64,000 nt of DNA from BJGV01 sp964196335 (GTDB lineage: Bacteria; Pseudomonadota; Gammaproteobacteria; Burkholderiales; Nitrosomonadaceae): assembly GCA_965238155.1 (NCBI GenBank), contig OZ250175.1, forward strand, positions 1,984,001 through 2,048,000, written 5' to 3'. The notes beneath the pieces are model-generated. The model was not told where the DNA came from and ran no database searches. It saw only the letters and a program-made list of their open reading frames with translations. This document shows positions 8,098-16,940 of the stretch, in pieces (position 1 is the first letter of the stretch; the number at the start of each line of letters is the position of its first letter). Made by a program: the position numbers and the translations under genes.

Positions 8098-8132
8098 ATT
8101 AGTTACGTGAGACTACGTAACTGCTGGCTCAG

Positions 8133-8867
8133 ATGAGTACAGGTACAGTCATGCATAGCAAACGTCTTATAATTTTTTGCTTCCTACTTTTACCATCAGT
8201 TTCATTTAGTGATGGGCCTGATGAAGTTACGTTAAAAGATGTAGCAATTAGGAATCCCCCTGCAGGAGAAGCCAAACTATCCGATTCAAATTATCAGTCT
8301 GTTAATAAGCACCGAAAAGATATAAATATAACAATACAAAATGACGGCGAACAAATTATTGTTGACGCATACTTTACTGTTCCGGTTCACTCACAATTGG
8401 TATGGGAGACATTGACAGATTTTGATAATATCCCTAGCTTTATTTCAAGCGTACAGTCCAGTAAAATTATAAACAGAACAGGAAATACTTTGCATGTTAC
8501 TCAAAATTCAATAATAAGATTTAGTGTTGCCACCTTTAATTTTGAATCCGTAAGAGAGGTTAATTTAGTCCCGTTTAAAGAAATTAATGAACGCATGATT
8601 AGTGGGAATATGCGTAAAATGAAGGAAACTACACAAATAATTCCAGAAGGAGATCAGACACGTATTTCCTATCATGCAAATATTATTCCTGATATGTGGA
8701 TACTTAAATATATAGGACACGTTTTTATTGAAGATGAGGCAAGAGAGCAATTCCAAGAAATCAGGGATGAGATTATCAGAAGAAAAAAGATAGGCTATCG
8801 TCCGGGCATGATGAAGAACACCCTGCGTCAAATCCAAAATTCAGAAAGCCGGTATAATTTTCCATAA
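8133..8867 (+). CDS. SRPBCC (START-like) family secreted protein
   Basis: The frame codes 244 residues. An internal ATG at 8151 begins MHSKRLIIFCFLLLPSVSFS, a signal peptide, and may be the real start. The mature part contains YFTVPVHSQLVWETLTDFDN followed by IPSFISSVQSSKI. This is the first strand and helix of the SRPBCC ligand-binding fold (polyketide cyclase / CoQ10-binding-like). It ends in a basic tail. Such exported proteins may bind a hydrophobic ligand in the periplasm. No ligand can be deduced. It starts 36 bases after tRNA-Ser. Confidence 0.65.
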   Translation: MSTGTVMHSKRLIIFCFLLLPSVSFSDGPDEVTLKDVAIRNPPAGEAKLSDSNYQSVNKHRKDINITIQNDGEQIIVDAYFTVPVHSQLVWETLTDFDNIPSFISSVQSSKIINRTGNTLHVTQNSIIRFSVATFNFESVREVNLVPFKEINERMISGNMRKMKETTQIIPEGDQTRISYHANIIPDMWILKYIGHVFIEDEAREQFQEIRDEIIRRKKIGYRPGMMKNTLRQIQNSESRYNFP

Positions 8868-8890
8868 AATCACTCCCAGCCGGAAAATTT

Positions 8891-9322
8891 TTATCGCAAT
8901 AATATCAATTGTGGCTTTGTATCATCACCTATATAAATAAATCCATCCTGGTGATATCGTTTTACCAATACCTTAGCAGACTCAAGGGAAATTCCCAAAA
9001 CCAACATGCTGGGCTCACTGGGCCATAATCCTGATGGATCACTACTTTCTCCCTTCAGATAGGAGAGATCACGAGATTCTATCTCTGTAATTAGCTTCTG
9101 TTCAGCAACATGATTCTCATCATCAGAGATTTTTTCTCCAAATGGGTTCCATGCTGTTATGTATGCTGCCTGATCCTCATTATTGGTTTGAAACAATTCA
9201 ACAAGCTCAGCACTTGGTTTACCGACATTCAAAACGAACGGCTCAGCAGTATTTACCTTGTAGTCAGTTGCAAGGTAAGCATCGACTTTTGCGGTAGAAA
9301 TTGATGTTTCAGAAATCGGCAA
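8891..9322 (-). CDS. DUF3293 family protein
   Basis: The 143-residue protein shows the DUF3293 pattern: YLATDYKV near the start, AAYITAWNPFGEKISDDEN in the middle, LWPSEPSMLVLGIS and a final FIYI...PQLILLR. This family is small, cytosolic and of unknown function. It converges on the SRPBCC gene, with 23 bases between the stops. Confidence 0.75.
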   Translation of the reverse strand: MPISETSISTAKVDAYLATDYKVNTAEPFVLNVGKPSAELVELFQTNNEDQAAYITAWNPFGEKISDDENHVAEQKLITEIESRDLSYLKGESSDPSGLWPSEPSMLVLGISLESAKVLVKRYHQDGFIYIGDDTKPQLILLR

Positions 9323-9419
9323 ATCTCCGGACTAAATAAGTAACAGATAGTGAATCCACTGACAACCAGACACTCTTGAAAATCAATATAAAAAATTCCT
9401 TCTTATCACGAAATTTACT

Positions 9420-9815
9420 TTATTTCCCACAGGCTAGTTTCCAGAAAACCATGCCAACGCTTTCAGGTGTGACGGACATCCATTTGACAGATGCATCATA
9501 AATAGCTTTTCCAATCACTTCACCTCTACCCATATTTTCTGACAGTAAAATTTCGTAAATGGGTTGTTCTTTTTTTTCTTTGCAGTCGTATCTCCATTGA
9601 CCTCTGATCGATATATATGGCTTTCTGGCATTTGTCTGAACCGTCTTATAGTCATACAAAACCCACATTTCCACTTTGTTTCCGGACCTGATAATAGTAG
9701 CAGGATCGGCATAGGCGGTAAGTCCGACACGATTGTTGGTATCAACCTCAATCCAATCTGCAATTGCATTACTACTCATAACAGATAGCATTAAGACCAA
9801 CAATAATTTTTTCAT
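9420..9815 (-). CDS. Surface-adhesin E-like secreted protein
   Basis: The 131-residue protein has a clear signal peptide (MKKLLLVLMLSVMSSNAIAD). The mature domain runs WIEVD...YADPATI...NKVEMWVLYDYKTVQ...PYISIRGQWRYDCKEK, with a final Cys pairing candidate in KLACGK. The 'D..ti....VemWvl.dyk...y.S....yDC' layout is that of the small Adhesin_E-like domain common in proteobacteria. The true role is unknown. The adhesin name comes from a Haemophilus relative. Confidence 0.65.
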   Translation of the reverse strand: MKKLLLVLMLSVMSSNAIADWIEVDTNNRVGLTAYADPATIIRSGNKVEMWVLYDYKTVQTNARKPYISIRGQWRYDCKEKKEQPIYEILLSENMGRGEVIGKAIYDASVKWMSVTPESVGMVFWKLACGK

Positions 9816-9857
9816 TTTATCTATTCTTTAAATATTGCAGCTCTACTACATATTTGT

Positions 9858-9889
9858 GGCGGAGGGAGCGTCCGCCGAACTATAGTTCG
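9858..9889. other. GC-rich hairpin plus perfect dyad between adhesin-like gene and integrase
   Basis: GGCGGA-GGGAGCG-TCCGCC (9858-9876) is followed by the perfect palindrome CGAACTATAGTTCG (9876-9889). The pair lies upstream of both divergent genes. It could be a regulator or integrase-arm site. Its role is not known. Confidence 0.35.
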
Positions 9890-10011
9890 TTCTTACCCGT
9901 TACCATCCAGTATAAACCTTTGTTATAGCCATTTTATGGTTTGACAAGTTCATTATCGTCCGCCATCATACACCTTAATCCATGTATTGGGGTAAGAACT
10001 GAAAGTGCACT

Positions 10012-11258
10012 ATGGCAAAAATACTCAACCGATTAACAACTCGACAAGTGGACACTCTTAAAATGGGAAACCACCCTGATGGTGGGAACCTTTACTTACG
10101 AGTGAAGGAGACAGGAGCAAGAAGCTGGGTTTTTAGATATAAGTTAAGTGGCAAAGTTACTGAGCTAGGTATTGGATCAAGAAATGAACGCACACTGGCC
10201 CAAGCGCGAGATCTGACAAGTAAAATGCGCACAACATTAGCAAACGGTAAAAATCCTGCCGCGCTTGTAAGAGTGAAACACAACTCCACTGCAAAAACAT
10301 TTCAGGAATGCGCTCTTGAACTAATCAATGTAAAGCGTATTGGCTGGCGCAACGCCAAACACATTCAGCAATGGGAAAACACCTTAAAACAATACGCTTA
10401 TCCTTCAATTGGCAACAAACTACCTGCTGATATTTCACTAGCCGATGTTAAGGCGATCCTACTGCCTATATGGCCAATTAAAACAGAAACTGCGACTCGC
10501 CTTCGTCAAAGAATAGAGGCGGTACTTGACTATGCGGCTGTTAATGACGATGAACAAAACAGGAGCAACCCTGCTAGATGGAAAGGTATTTTAGATAAGG
10601 TTTTACCGGCAGTACGGAAGGTTACAAAGAGAATCCACCACGCAGCCGCACCTTATACCGATGTCCCTAAAATAATGTCAGCCTTACATGATAAGGATTC
10701 TCTGTCTGCTTATTGCCTGCGGTTTACTATCTTAACAGCTGCCAGATCAGGCGAAGCTAGGGGTGCACACTGTGGAATGAGATTGATATGAACGAGAAAG
10801 TCTGGATCATACCCGATCATCGGATGAAAGCAGAACGAGAGCATAGAGTACCATTATGTAATGAAGTAATTAAGATACTCGCCAAGATGTTGCAATTGAG
10901 AATTGATGATGCTGAACATGTATTTCCGGGTATTCGTGGTGGATTGTTATCTGATGTGGCCGTGAATAAGACCCTTCATACAGTCGCATCAGAGGTGACG
11001 GTTCACGGATTCAGATCTTCATTTCGTCAGTGGGGAGCAGAAACCACATCATTCTCCAGTGCAGTTCTGGAACTTGCACTGGCACATGTCAACAAAGACA
11101 AAGTAGAGGAAGCTTACCAACGAAGTGATTTATTTGAATGGCGAAGAGAACTAATGAGTGTATGGGCTAGCTACTGCACCAACAGACGAACCAGAGTACG
11201 ACTGCATGACTTCAAACAAGTTAGAGATAGAAACAGGTTGTTGTTGTCTAGAAAATAA
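10012..11258 (+). pseudogene. P4-type tyrosine integrase, frameshifted
   Basis: The first frame (10012-10791) begins MAKILNRLTTRQVDTLKMGN, the usual N-terminal DUF4102-like arm-binding domain. It runs through a SAM-like core-binding domain to TAARSGEARGA, which holds the first catalytic Arg. The sense then moves to the frame that gives NEIDMNEKVWIIPDHRMKAE, VTVHGFRSSFRQWGAE (His-x-x-Arg) and DKVEEAYQRSDLFEWRR (nucleophile Tyr), ending at 11258. A one-base frameshift near 10765-10775 therefore splits an otherwise complete integrase. No tRNA lies next to it, so its attachment site is not evident. It is probably inactive unless the shift is a sequencing error. Confidence 0.85.
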
Positions 11259-11744
11259 TTATAAAAAACTTTTAACCTTTTCTTATATGGAGTACGATTA
11301 TCCGTGTAAGCGCGTATTTGCTCTTGGCCGCTTGGCAACACCAAGTGCTAAGACTTATAAATACGAACATTGAGAGATAGGCTATTCGGAAGGGTGATAC
11401 GAGCCTTATTGAACGTTTACCTGACATAAAGTGAGTGTTTGCTTTGTGCCAAAAGCGGACGTTCAGCCAGGTACTGATAATACCACCCCATGCACGTAAT
11501 ATCTGGCTTAGTCAGAGAGGGTCGATTAGCCTTAGCGGATGGATACCCATAACTGTTATGACTCAAGCAAACTATCCGGAAAAGAAAAGTTGAAATATTT
11601 TGTACGTTGCATCGAGAAAAAGAACTAACACGGTTGATTCGCCCTGTAAGCGACTATCATGGCTTTAACCACTTTCTATCTGGTAAAAAGTATGCTATTT
11701 TGCCGGCCTACATAAACAGGCGTTAGCCCACAGGAGAAGGTAAT
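11259..11744. other. Intergenic stretch without a supportable gene
   Basis: 486 bases between the dead integrase and the small gene at 11745. Apart from the palindromic element at 11433-11464 I see no coding signal, tRNA or clear terminator. This could be the decayed interior of the element that the integrase once mobilised. Confidence 0.5.
11433..11464. repeat. Palindromic intergenic element, copy 3
   Basis: GAGTGTTTGCTTT-GTGCCA-AAAGCGGACGTTC. The loop and inner arms are conserved and the outer arm has several G-T type changes. Confidence 0.8.
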
Positions 11745-11948
11745 ATGAAAGATATTATGTCAATAAAAGGAAGTAAAATAACGGACGTTAATCTGACCAA
11801 AGGCTTAAATGAAAAAAAAGGTTCTTTCGAAAATTTACAGCTTACGTTGGATGACGGGCGTACGGTAAGGTTTTCCTCTACAGACGCTGAACAAGATTCA
11901 ACTTCCTGTCATTGGCATATTCACAGTGTGGATTACGCTATCAGCTAA
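11745..11948 (+). CDS. Small hypothetical protein
   Basis: 67 residues with a good ribosome site (AGGAGAAGG, 11731-11739). The sequence MKDIMSIKGSKITDVNLTKG, then LQLTLDDGRTVRFSS, looks like two or three beta strands. A Cys-His-rich end (CHWHIHSVDY) could bind a metal. I do not recognise the family. The coding quality (regular beta pattern, strong Shine-Dalgarno) supports a real gene. Confidence 0.5.
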   Translation: MKDIMSIKGSKITDVNLTKGLNEKKGSFENLQLTLDDGRTVRFSSTDAEQDSTSCHWHIHSVDYAIS

Positions 11949-12134
11949 GAATTTGATTGTATGAGATGCTAACTAATAAAGCTGATTTGATCATGCGCCT
12001 CCTTTGCACTTTTCTCATTCTGGTCATCAGTTAACATCTTCAGGTCGATGCGCCCATGACTCATATTTCTGTCCGGCGCACCGACTATCCAAGGTATTAG
12101 TTCCGCCTACATATTGTAGTCAGAATACCCCTCT

Positions 12135-12209
12135 TTAGTGCCGAAGATACCAGGCACCAAAGCAAGCTGCGATTATTAATGCTGCTATTAATACAGTCAT
12201 CGATTCCAT
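12135..12209 (-). CDS. 24-residue single-span membrane microprotein, copy 2
   Basis: The ATG (complement of 12207-12209) follows AGGAGG on the minus strand. The product starts MESMTVLIAALIIAACFGAW and ends YLRH. It has one hydrophobic segment, a Cys in the membrane span and a basic end. Length and ends match the diverged copy at 554, so selection has kept the frame. It may be a small accessory subunit or a type I toxin-like peptide. Confidence 0.72.
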   Translation of the reverse strand: MESMTVLIAALIIAACFGAWYLRH

Positions 12210-12307
12210 GATGGCCTCCTATACAAAATTGCAATGCACAGGCTATAGACGCTTAAGGAACAAAGCATTGAACTGTCATACATGTATAAACTGACCTCCA
12301 CTACGTC

Positions 12308-12361
12308 CTTATAGTCCTTATAGTCCTTATAGTCGTTATAGTCGTTATAGTCGTTATAGTA
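12308..12361. repeat. 9-base tandem repeat in the microprotein leader (6 units)
   Basis: Units CTTATAGTC x3 then GTTATAGTC-like x3 lie ~100 bases upstream of the microprotein start. The same position has 8 units in copy 3 (20689-20760) and 2 in copy 1 (439-456), so the array varies in length between copies. Confidence 0.85.
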
Positions 12362-12648
12362 TGTAAGAGATTAGATTTAATAAACCTCGAATTGTTCCCC
12401 ATAAAAAGCCCTAATCTTATGTCCGCGCTAAGGCTCCAGAGTGATCCAAGTAGTACAGGAAGAAGTTAATGGAACTAGTGAAACACCATACAATCTAATT
12501 TTTAGAGGCTATCCTTTTATGGGAGGGTTCTATAGAGAAAAATCATTACATCACTACAGTTTCATCCAAACGTCAGCTTTAATGCACTGGCATAATAAGT
12601 TGCGGTAACGCGACGAAATCAAACCACAGTAATGTGGAGATCCTGTGA

Positions 12649-12672
12649 AGCCCTGCGATATTCGTAGGGCTT
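12649..12672 (+). terminator. Hairpin with the look of an intrinsic terminator inside the module
   Basis: AGCCCTGCGA pairs with TCGTAGGGCT (one G-T) around TAT, followed by TTGCGTTTG. It lies in the long leader of the microprotein module and could stop an antisense or plus-strand transcript. The same hairpin is at 21048-21071. Confidence 0.45.
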
Positions 12673-12768
12673 TGCGTTTGTATGGCAACACAAAAGAATA
12701 GAGCCGTTATCTAGTCATTAGTAATACTTGTGTGGGTCCTGCTCTGGGAAGTATTTTGGTGTTACCTT

Positions 12769-12798
12769 AATGTCTGCTTTGTGCCAAAAGCGGACATT
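12769..12798. repeat. Palindromic intergenic element, copy 4 (edge of module copy 2)
   Basis: AATGTCTGCTTT-GTGCCA-AAAGCGGACATT. It marks the outer end of the duplicated module, and the same is true at 21169-21199. Confidence 0.85.
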
Positions 12799-12964
12799 GG
12801 GGAGCATCACTTCTCACCTTACCCATCACGGAAGATACTTTCTGTATTTATCCAATAATGTGTGCTTTCTCACTGAAATTACTATTGAGAGGGATTATTC
12901 TTCATAACTGCAAAATTCTTTTTGAAAATAAAGGAATGAGTTTTCCTAACAAGAGAGTAGAACA

Positions 12965-13237
12965 ATAAAATATGAAGATGGCAAGCAGGTATTATTAGGA
13001 GATAAAGTTTATCTTGATGGAGGCATAACTGGCACAGTTATGTGTTCGATAGATGATGGAATATACACATCAGAATATCTAGAATCTGAGTGGGAACATT
13101 TGAAGAAAGGTGTTATGGTTTTCTCAGAGCAGGCTGGGCTAATTCATTATGCAGAAAAAAGTAAAGTAAAAACCATCATAAATGATGGTTTTTACTTTCG
13201 TCTGGGGTCTCGCTGTGCTGGCCTATCTATCTTTTAA
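12965..13237 (+). pseudogene. Degenerate small immunity-type protein without a normal start codon
   Basis: The frame reads IKYEDGKQVLLGDKVYLDGG, ...TVMCSIDDGIYTSEYLESEWEHLKKGVMV... and GLIHYAE. I associate this pattern with small proteins near polymorphic-toxin loci, probable immunity proteins. There is no ATG, GTG or TTG between the upstream in-frame stop (12947) and the conserved start. The codon at the expected start is ATA (12965), and the first ATG is internal (13040). The frame also runs straight through a perfect terminator hairpin (13163-13198), so the original stop seems lost as well. It is either a decayed gene or a rare ATA start. Confidence 0.45.
13163..13198 (+). terminator. Perfect 16-bp hairpin terminator
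   Basis: AAAGTAAAAACCATCA and its exact complement TGATGGTTTTTACTTT flank a 4-base loop. The A-rich and T-rich ends make it usable in both directions. It sits between the degenerate plus-strand gene and the lipoprotein gene that ends at 13234 on the minus strand. Confidence 0.7.
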
Positions 13238-13497
13238 TGCATTAGTTTAGTGGGGTCTTTACCGTCGATAATGGGGTTTCCATTGCCATCGAGATTATGG
13301 GAAGGAAGAACCGCTTTACCGCTAAATTCATCTTCCCCTGCAGCAGTAGTTGCAACTGCAATTTCTGCAGCTTCTTCAGCCTGCATTGCGTTATCAAGTT
13401 TAATCTTTGTCGGGTCTGCAACTTCTGAAACAGGTCCTGAATCACAGGCGACTAGAGTTACTGCTACCAGAGCAGCAGCGAGTAGTGAGAATTTCAT
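13234..13497 (-). CDS. Small lipoprotein
   Basis: The 87-residue protein begins MKFSLLAAALVAVTLVACDS. LVAC is a lipobox, so the Cys would be lipidated and the protein anchored in a membrane. Asp at +2 would favour the inner membrane under the E. coli rule. The remainder is acidic, has no known domain and ends NPIIDGKDPTKLMH. A possible ribosome site (GAGG) precedes the ATG. The function is unknown. Confidence 0.6.
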   Translation of the reverse strand: MKFSLLAAALVAVTLVACDSGPVSEVADPTKIKLDNAMQAEEAAEIAVATTAAGEDEFSGKAVLPSHNLDGNGNPIIDGKDPTKLMH

Positions 13498-13898
13498 TGT
13501 TTAGCCTCCTCAAAATTAATTTAAATAAGTCGTAGAGCTTGTAGAACTTAAAAGTTAAAAATATACCCCTTGGTGGCTCATGTCTACAACTTTCTGGTTG
13601 AAACAAAAAAGCTTATTTAATCAATAATGCAGAATGGAATGAAGACTGTGTACTAATGGAACGCTCAAAGAAATAGGCAGAGTAATTGATTGCGAAGTGA
13701 TTACTGACTTATCTCAAAGTTCATAATCTTTACGTTTCCGAGTTAAACCATGAATGTCTGCTTTGTGCCAATAGCGGACATTCACTTGTACAACATAAAA
13801 TGTGATTAAGAATTAATATTTCTCTGATATCACACTGTGGCGTACTTTATGGTAACAACAAGCAAATCTATCTTGTATAGTGTGATGTCTTAGCATAA
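13498..13898. other. Intergenic stretch without a gene
   Basis: 401 bases between divergent genes. It holds one palindromic element (13752-13783, GAATGTCTGCTTT arm with one A-A mismatch in the right arm). No other structure was recognised. Confidence 0.5.
13752..13783. repeat. Palindromic intergenic element, copy 5
   Basis: GAATGTCTGCTTT-GTGCCA-ATAGCGGACATTC. One base in the right arm breaks the pairing. Confidence 0.85.
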
Positions 13899-14600
13899 TT
13901 GTCATGTATTAAGATGTTATACGGCAAGGGACGTTCTAACGTTATTCGGAATTCAATGTTAACTAAAGATGATAACTGGATAGAGGGCTCAGATATTTTG
14001 TCTATTTTTCCAACGTTTGTCTGGAAGATTCAGTCAACGCCAGAATTCTATGAGAAAGTAAATACGAAGATACTTAAAGCCCTAAATCGAATGAACCCGG
14101 ACCTGGCCAATATTTCGCTTGGTGACTCTTGGCAGTCAAATCTACAACTGCACAAACGCGAAGAATTCATTGATCTAGTACCACGCATTCATACCACAGC
14201 GAAAACAGTGTTGCGATTTCTTAAGGTCAGCTATGATGCGGTCGAGATCACCGGTTGCTGGGCCAATATCAATTCAACTGTAGCGTCTCACGCAATTCAC
14301 AGTCATCCGAATAACTTTTTGAGCGGTGTGTACTACGTTCAAACACAGGCAAGAGCTGATACAATTAATTTTCACGATCCTAGGCCACAAACCGGCATCA
14401 TCAGGCCTCCAGTTACCGAACTCACAACCCAAAATACAGATCAGGTCGTGGTGAACGTAAGTACGGGGACGCTCTTGATGTTTCCAGCCTATTTAGAGCA
14501 CTCGGTTTCACGAAACGATAGTGACAAGCTTAGGATAAGCATAAGTTTCAATCTCATGTTCTCTTTATTCGCTGAGAACCTAAGTAAACCCCTATGGTGA
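13899..14600 (+). CDS. Putative 2-oxoglutarate/Fe(II) oxygenase (TIGR02466-like)
   Basis: The frame codes 233 residues. A second ATG at 13956 may be the true start, since the preceding 19 residues look unlike the family. FPTFVWKIQ near the start, HAIHSHPNNFLSGVYYVQ, TINFHDPRPQ and FPAYLEHSVSRND...RISISFNL form the double-stranded beta-helix pattern. The likely metal ligands are a His in HSHP and the His of LEHSV, and the closing Arg is in LRISISF. Members of this family are thought to hydroxylate unknown substrates. No partner gene is evident. Confidence 0.7.
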   Translation: MSCIKMLYGKGRSNVIRNSMLTKDDNWIEGSDILSIFPTFVWKIQSTPEFYEKVNTKILKALNRMNPDLANISLGDSWQSNLQLHKREEFIDLVPRIHTTAKTVLRFLKVSYDAVEITGCWANINSTVASHAIHSHPNNFLSGVYYVQTQARADTINFHDPRPQTGIIRPPVTELTTQNTDQVVVNVSTGTLLMFPAYLEHSVSRNDSDKLRISISFNLMFSLFAENLSKPLW

Positions 14601-14734
14601 CCTTAAGCACGAGCAGCGCCTAACAAGTCGTTTGAGCGGATGTAATTATGCTGAAGCTGTTTGCCTTAGTGGTCCGTTTGTGCCGTTCAATTTGTTCGTT
14701 GAATGTCCGCTCTGGGTAGATAGAACTCATTCGC

Positions 14735-14766
14735 GAAAGTCTGCTTTGTGCCAAAAGCGGACGTTC
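14735..14766. repeat. Palindromic intergenic element, copy 6
   Basis: GAAAGTCTGCTTT-GTGCCA-AAAGCGGACGTTC. A partial left arm (GAATGTCCGCTCT) also lies at 14701-14713, suggesting an older damaged copy in tandem. Confidence 0.8.
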
Positions 14767-14868
14767 AGAAACCTAAATCTTCAGTGTCTCATTCTGATTA
14801 TCAGTTATATTAGAAAAGAATATTTTAGGAAAATAATTTCCTCACTAATTGCGACTACGAAGTAGAAA

Positions 14869-15921
14869 TCAATCTAAATAAAAGTCTCCATGTTTTTGTT
14901 TAAGTATCCACTGATCTGAAGTTTCAGAACGGCAAAGACCATAACGGAAGGATGGAGTAAGCTCTGGTAATGTAAATCGTAGATCAGCAAACCAGATACA
15001 AACCCTGTTTCCATTAGTTTCGACATGGTCGAGTGTCGGGTATCGTGCAAAGCGACGAAAATCAGAGAATGCCTTTTGATTCCAAGCTTCATATATAACT
15101 GTTTTTTGCGATGCTGGTTCAGCAAGACGTAAGTGAGATTTCCATACTGCCCCAGATGCTGGTTGATAGGAATTAATAATTTTATTTAATACTCCTTTTG
15201 GTAGACCAGATGAAAAGAAACTGTGGATATCAATCAAGTTAACCAATGCTACATAGTATTTATTATTATGACTTACGATAACTTTCCAGTTGGATAGCAA
15301 TATCGGTTGTGGAAGTGCTTCACTTATCGCACTATTTAAACCGTGCTTTTTTGCATATTCCTCACCAACCCTAACTGCTTGTTGATGTAGTGTCATCTGT
15401 AGTCCCACATAACATGCAAGAATTATTAACGTTGTGGTAGCAATACCGCGCTGTTTTGGCCAAAAAATAGCAGTCACGAGACCCACTGTGATAATTGCGG
15501 TAAAGAAAGGATCAAGCACGAAAATAATTGGCAGGGATACGCGCCACGATGTAAAAGGAGCGAATATCATGGTTCCATATGCAGTGAATAAATCACCTAA
15601 AATATGAATTGCGATTCCTAGTGAGACGATGCCGAAAAATGCTTGCCAAGAATAGCACTTATGTGTGGAAAATGAGAATAATACCGCCAGCAACAACGCC
15701 CACAAAGGCAGTAGGATGATGGAATGAGTTACGCCCTGGTGGAAATTCAGGTAAGTGAGTGTATCTACCAGACGCAAAACAAAATCACTATCTGGAAATA
15801 CTGCTGACAAAAACCCCGTTGTCATGCGGAGACGAAGATTAAGTTGGTCTGGGCGTGGCACCGCAGGCGCAGTAGCGCGGGCGAGCAAGGCTCCACTTAA
15901 GGCATGGGTAAGCGTATCCAC
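14869..15921 (-). CDS. YdjM-type membrane-bound metal-dependent hydrolase (DUF457)
   Basis: The 350-residue protein starts MDTLTHALSGALLAR, the family hallmark in which the His is a metal ligand. It continues with FPDSDFVLR and a FHQGVTHSIILLPL segment, then GIAIHILGDLFTAYGT. These His/Asp clusters and several hydrophobic spans match the YdjM/DUF457 group. The ~120-residue C-terminal part is soluble and variable. The substrate is unknown. In E. coli ydjM is LexA-controlled, but I saw no clear SOS box here. Confidence 0.8.
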   Translation of the reverse strand: MDTLTHALSGALLARATAPAVPRPDQLNLRLRMTTGFLSAVFPDSDFVLRLVDTLTYLNFHQGVTHSIILLPLWALLLAVLFSFSTHKCYSWQAFFGIVSLGIAIHILGDLFTAYGTMIFAPFTSWRVSLPIIFVLDPFFTAIITVGLVTAIFWPKQRGIATTTLIILACYVGLQMTLHQQAVRVGEEYAKKHGLNSAISEALPQPILLSNWKVIVSHNNKYYVALVNLIDIHSFFSSGLPKGVLNKIINSYQPASGAVWKSHLRLAEPASQKTVIYEAWNQKAFSDFRRFARYPTLDHVETNGNRVCIWFADLRFTLPELTPSFRYGLCRSETSDQWILKQKHGDFYLD

Positions 15922-16043
15922 ACGAAATTGGGCTCTAAGATACTATTTCTAGTTCTTAAATAACCTGGAGCCCTGAAAAATAAAGTTTGTAGGGGCATAT
16001 AATTGGTGGGGCTTGATCTTTACGCCGATGTATTAGGACTACT

Positions 16044-16712
16044 TTAGACCTTTTTAGTTGGTTTCTTAGACTGAGTCAAACCGGATTGTTCTATAAGCAA
16101 TGTATTAGCGGTTTTCTTTGGGGTAGAACTACAAATATTTACACATAATAGTTGTTCTAGTTTTTCGCCTACGCCAAGCAGCCTATTAAGAAAACGACTA
16201 GTTTTTTCAGATTCCGGTGTATTGTCTTTCATCCAGTAAAAGAAGGTCATGAGATAAATGCTAGTGAGTCCAGTTTCCTCCAATGCTCGACGCACATAGA
16301 TAGCATCAAGATGAGCAGCCTCACGTATCCACTGTACCGTACGGCTGATTCTCATGAGACCTGGAATCTGGACGTGCAAGTGACCTGGTTCCATCTTCCC
16401 ATAAATCATCTGGCGCGTCACATTACGATGAGGAGCCAGGGCGGCAAGCCAGGTCATGATTAGTCGATGCAAGCGCTGTCGTGGATCAAGTGCCTGGAAA
16501 TCTGGCTTTTCAGCTTCCTGAAGCATCGCACTATCGGCGCGGTCAAACCATGCTTCTACTAATTCTTCTTTCTCGCGAAAATAAGCTCTCTCTTTATTAA
16601 GTGAAATACCTGCTGCCTCAGCCACGGCATGGAGGCGTACAGCTTCCCATGATTGTTGTTTTCCAAGCTCGAGAGCGGCATCAACAATTTTATTTAGTTC
16701 GTTGTTTTCCAT
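16044..16712 (-). CDS. TetR-family (COQ9-like helix-turn-helix) regulator
   Basis: The start at 16712 is chosen because GAGGGAG lies just upstream on the minus strand. A longer frame reaches 16751 without such a site. The 222-residue protein has an N-terminal HTH: NKIVDAALELGKQQSWEAVRL, then AVAEAAGISLNKERAYFREK and EELVEAWFDRAD. The middle (LIMTWLAALAPHRNVTRQMI, ...WIREAAHLDAIYVRRALEET) resembles the ligand or lipid domain of COQ9-related TetR proteins. The tail is basic (KKPTKK). The target is unknown. Confidence 0.65.
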   Translation of the reverse strand: MENNELNKIVDAALELGKQQSWEAVRLHAVAEAAGISLNKERAYFREKEELVEAWFDRADSAMLQEAEKPDFQALDPRQRLHRLIMTWLAALAPHRNVTRQMIYGKMEPGHLHVQIPGLMRISRTVQWIREAAHLDAIYVRRALEETGLTSIYLMTFFYWMKDNTPESEKTSRFLNRLLGVGEKLEQLLCVNICSSTPKKTANTLLIEQSGLTQSKKPTKKV

Positions 16713-16897
16713 GTCGCACTCCCTCAATGAAATTTTATTTCCTCTACTCACCTATAAGACCAAACTTTAGATGATTTTAAGAAAATTAGCTTGGTAATAA
16801 AGTATAAATATAGGTCTGACTAAGTCAAGACTACAAAATCATGGTATACCAATTATGAGAAGGAAGAATGAAGACAGCAACAAAATACTCACATTCT

Positions 16898-16929
16898 GAA
16901 CGTCCGCTTTGTGCCAAAAGCGGACGTTC
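16898..16929. repeat. Palindromic intergenic element, copy 7 (perfect)
   Basis: GAACGTCCGCTTT-GTGCCA-AAAGCGGACGTTC. Compared with copy 1, the T-A pair at arm position 4 is changed to C-G on both sides, a compensated change. Confidence 0.9.
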
Positions 16930-16940
16930 AGAGCGGAAGC

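Larger units (their letters stand above)
12083..12798 (-). repeat. Microprotein module, copy 2
   Basis: ~716 bases nearly identical to 20463-21199. In the direction of the microprotein (minus strand) it begins at a palindromic element (12769-12798), carries a ~550-base leader with a hairpin and a 9-base tandem repeat, then the 24-codon gene, and ends ~50 bases after its stop. Differences from copy 3 are mostly the number of 9-base units, a change near 12682 (GGCAACAC against GGGTAGCAC) and drift beyond the 3' hairpin. The high identity implies recent duplication. Confidence 0.9.
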
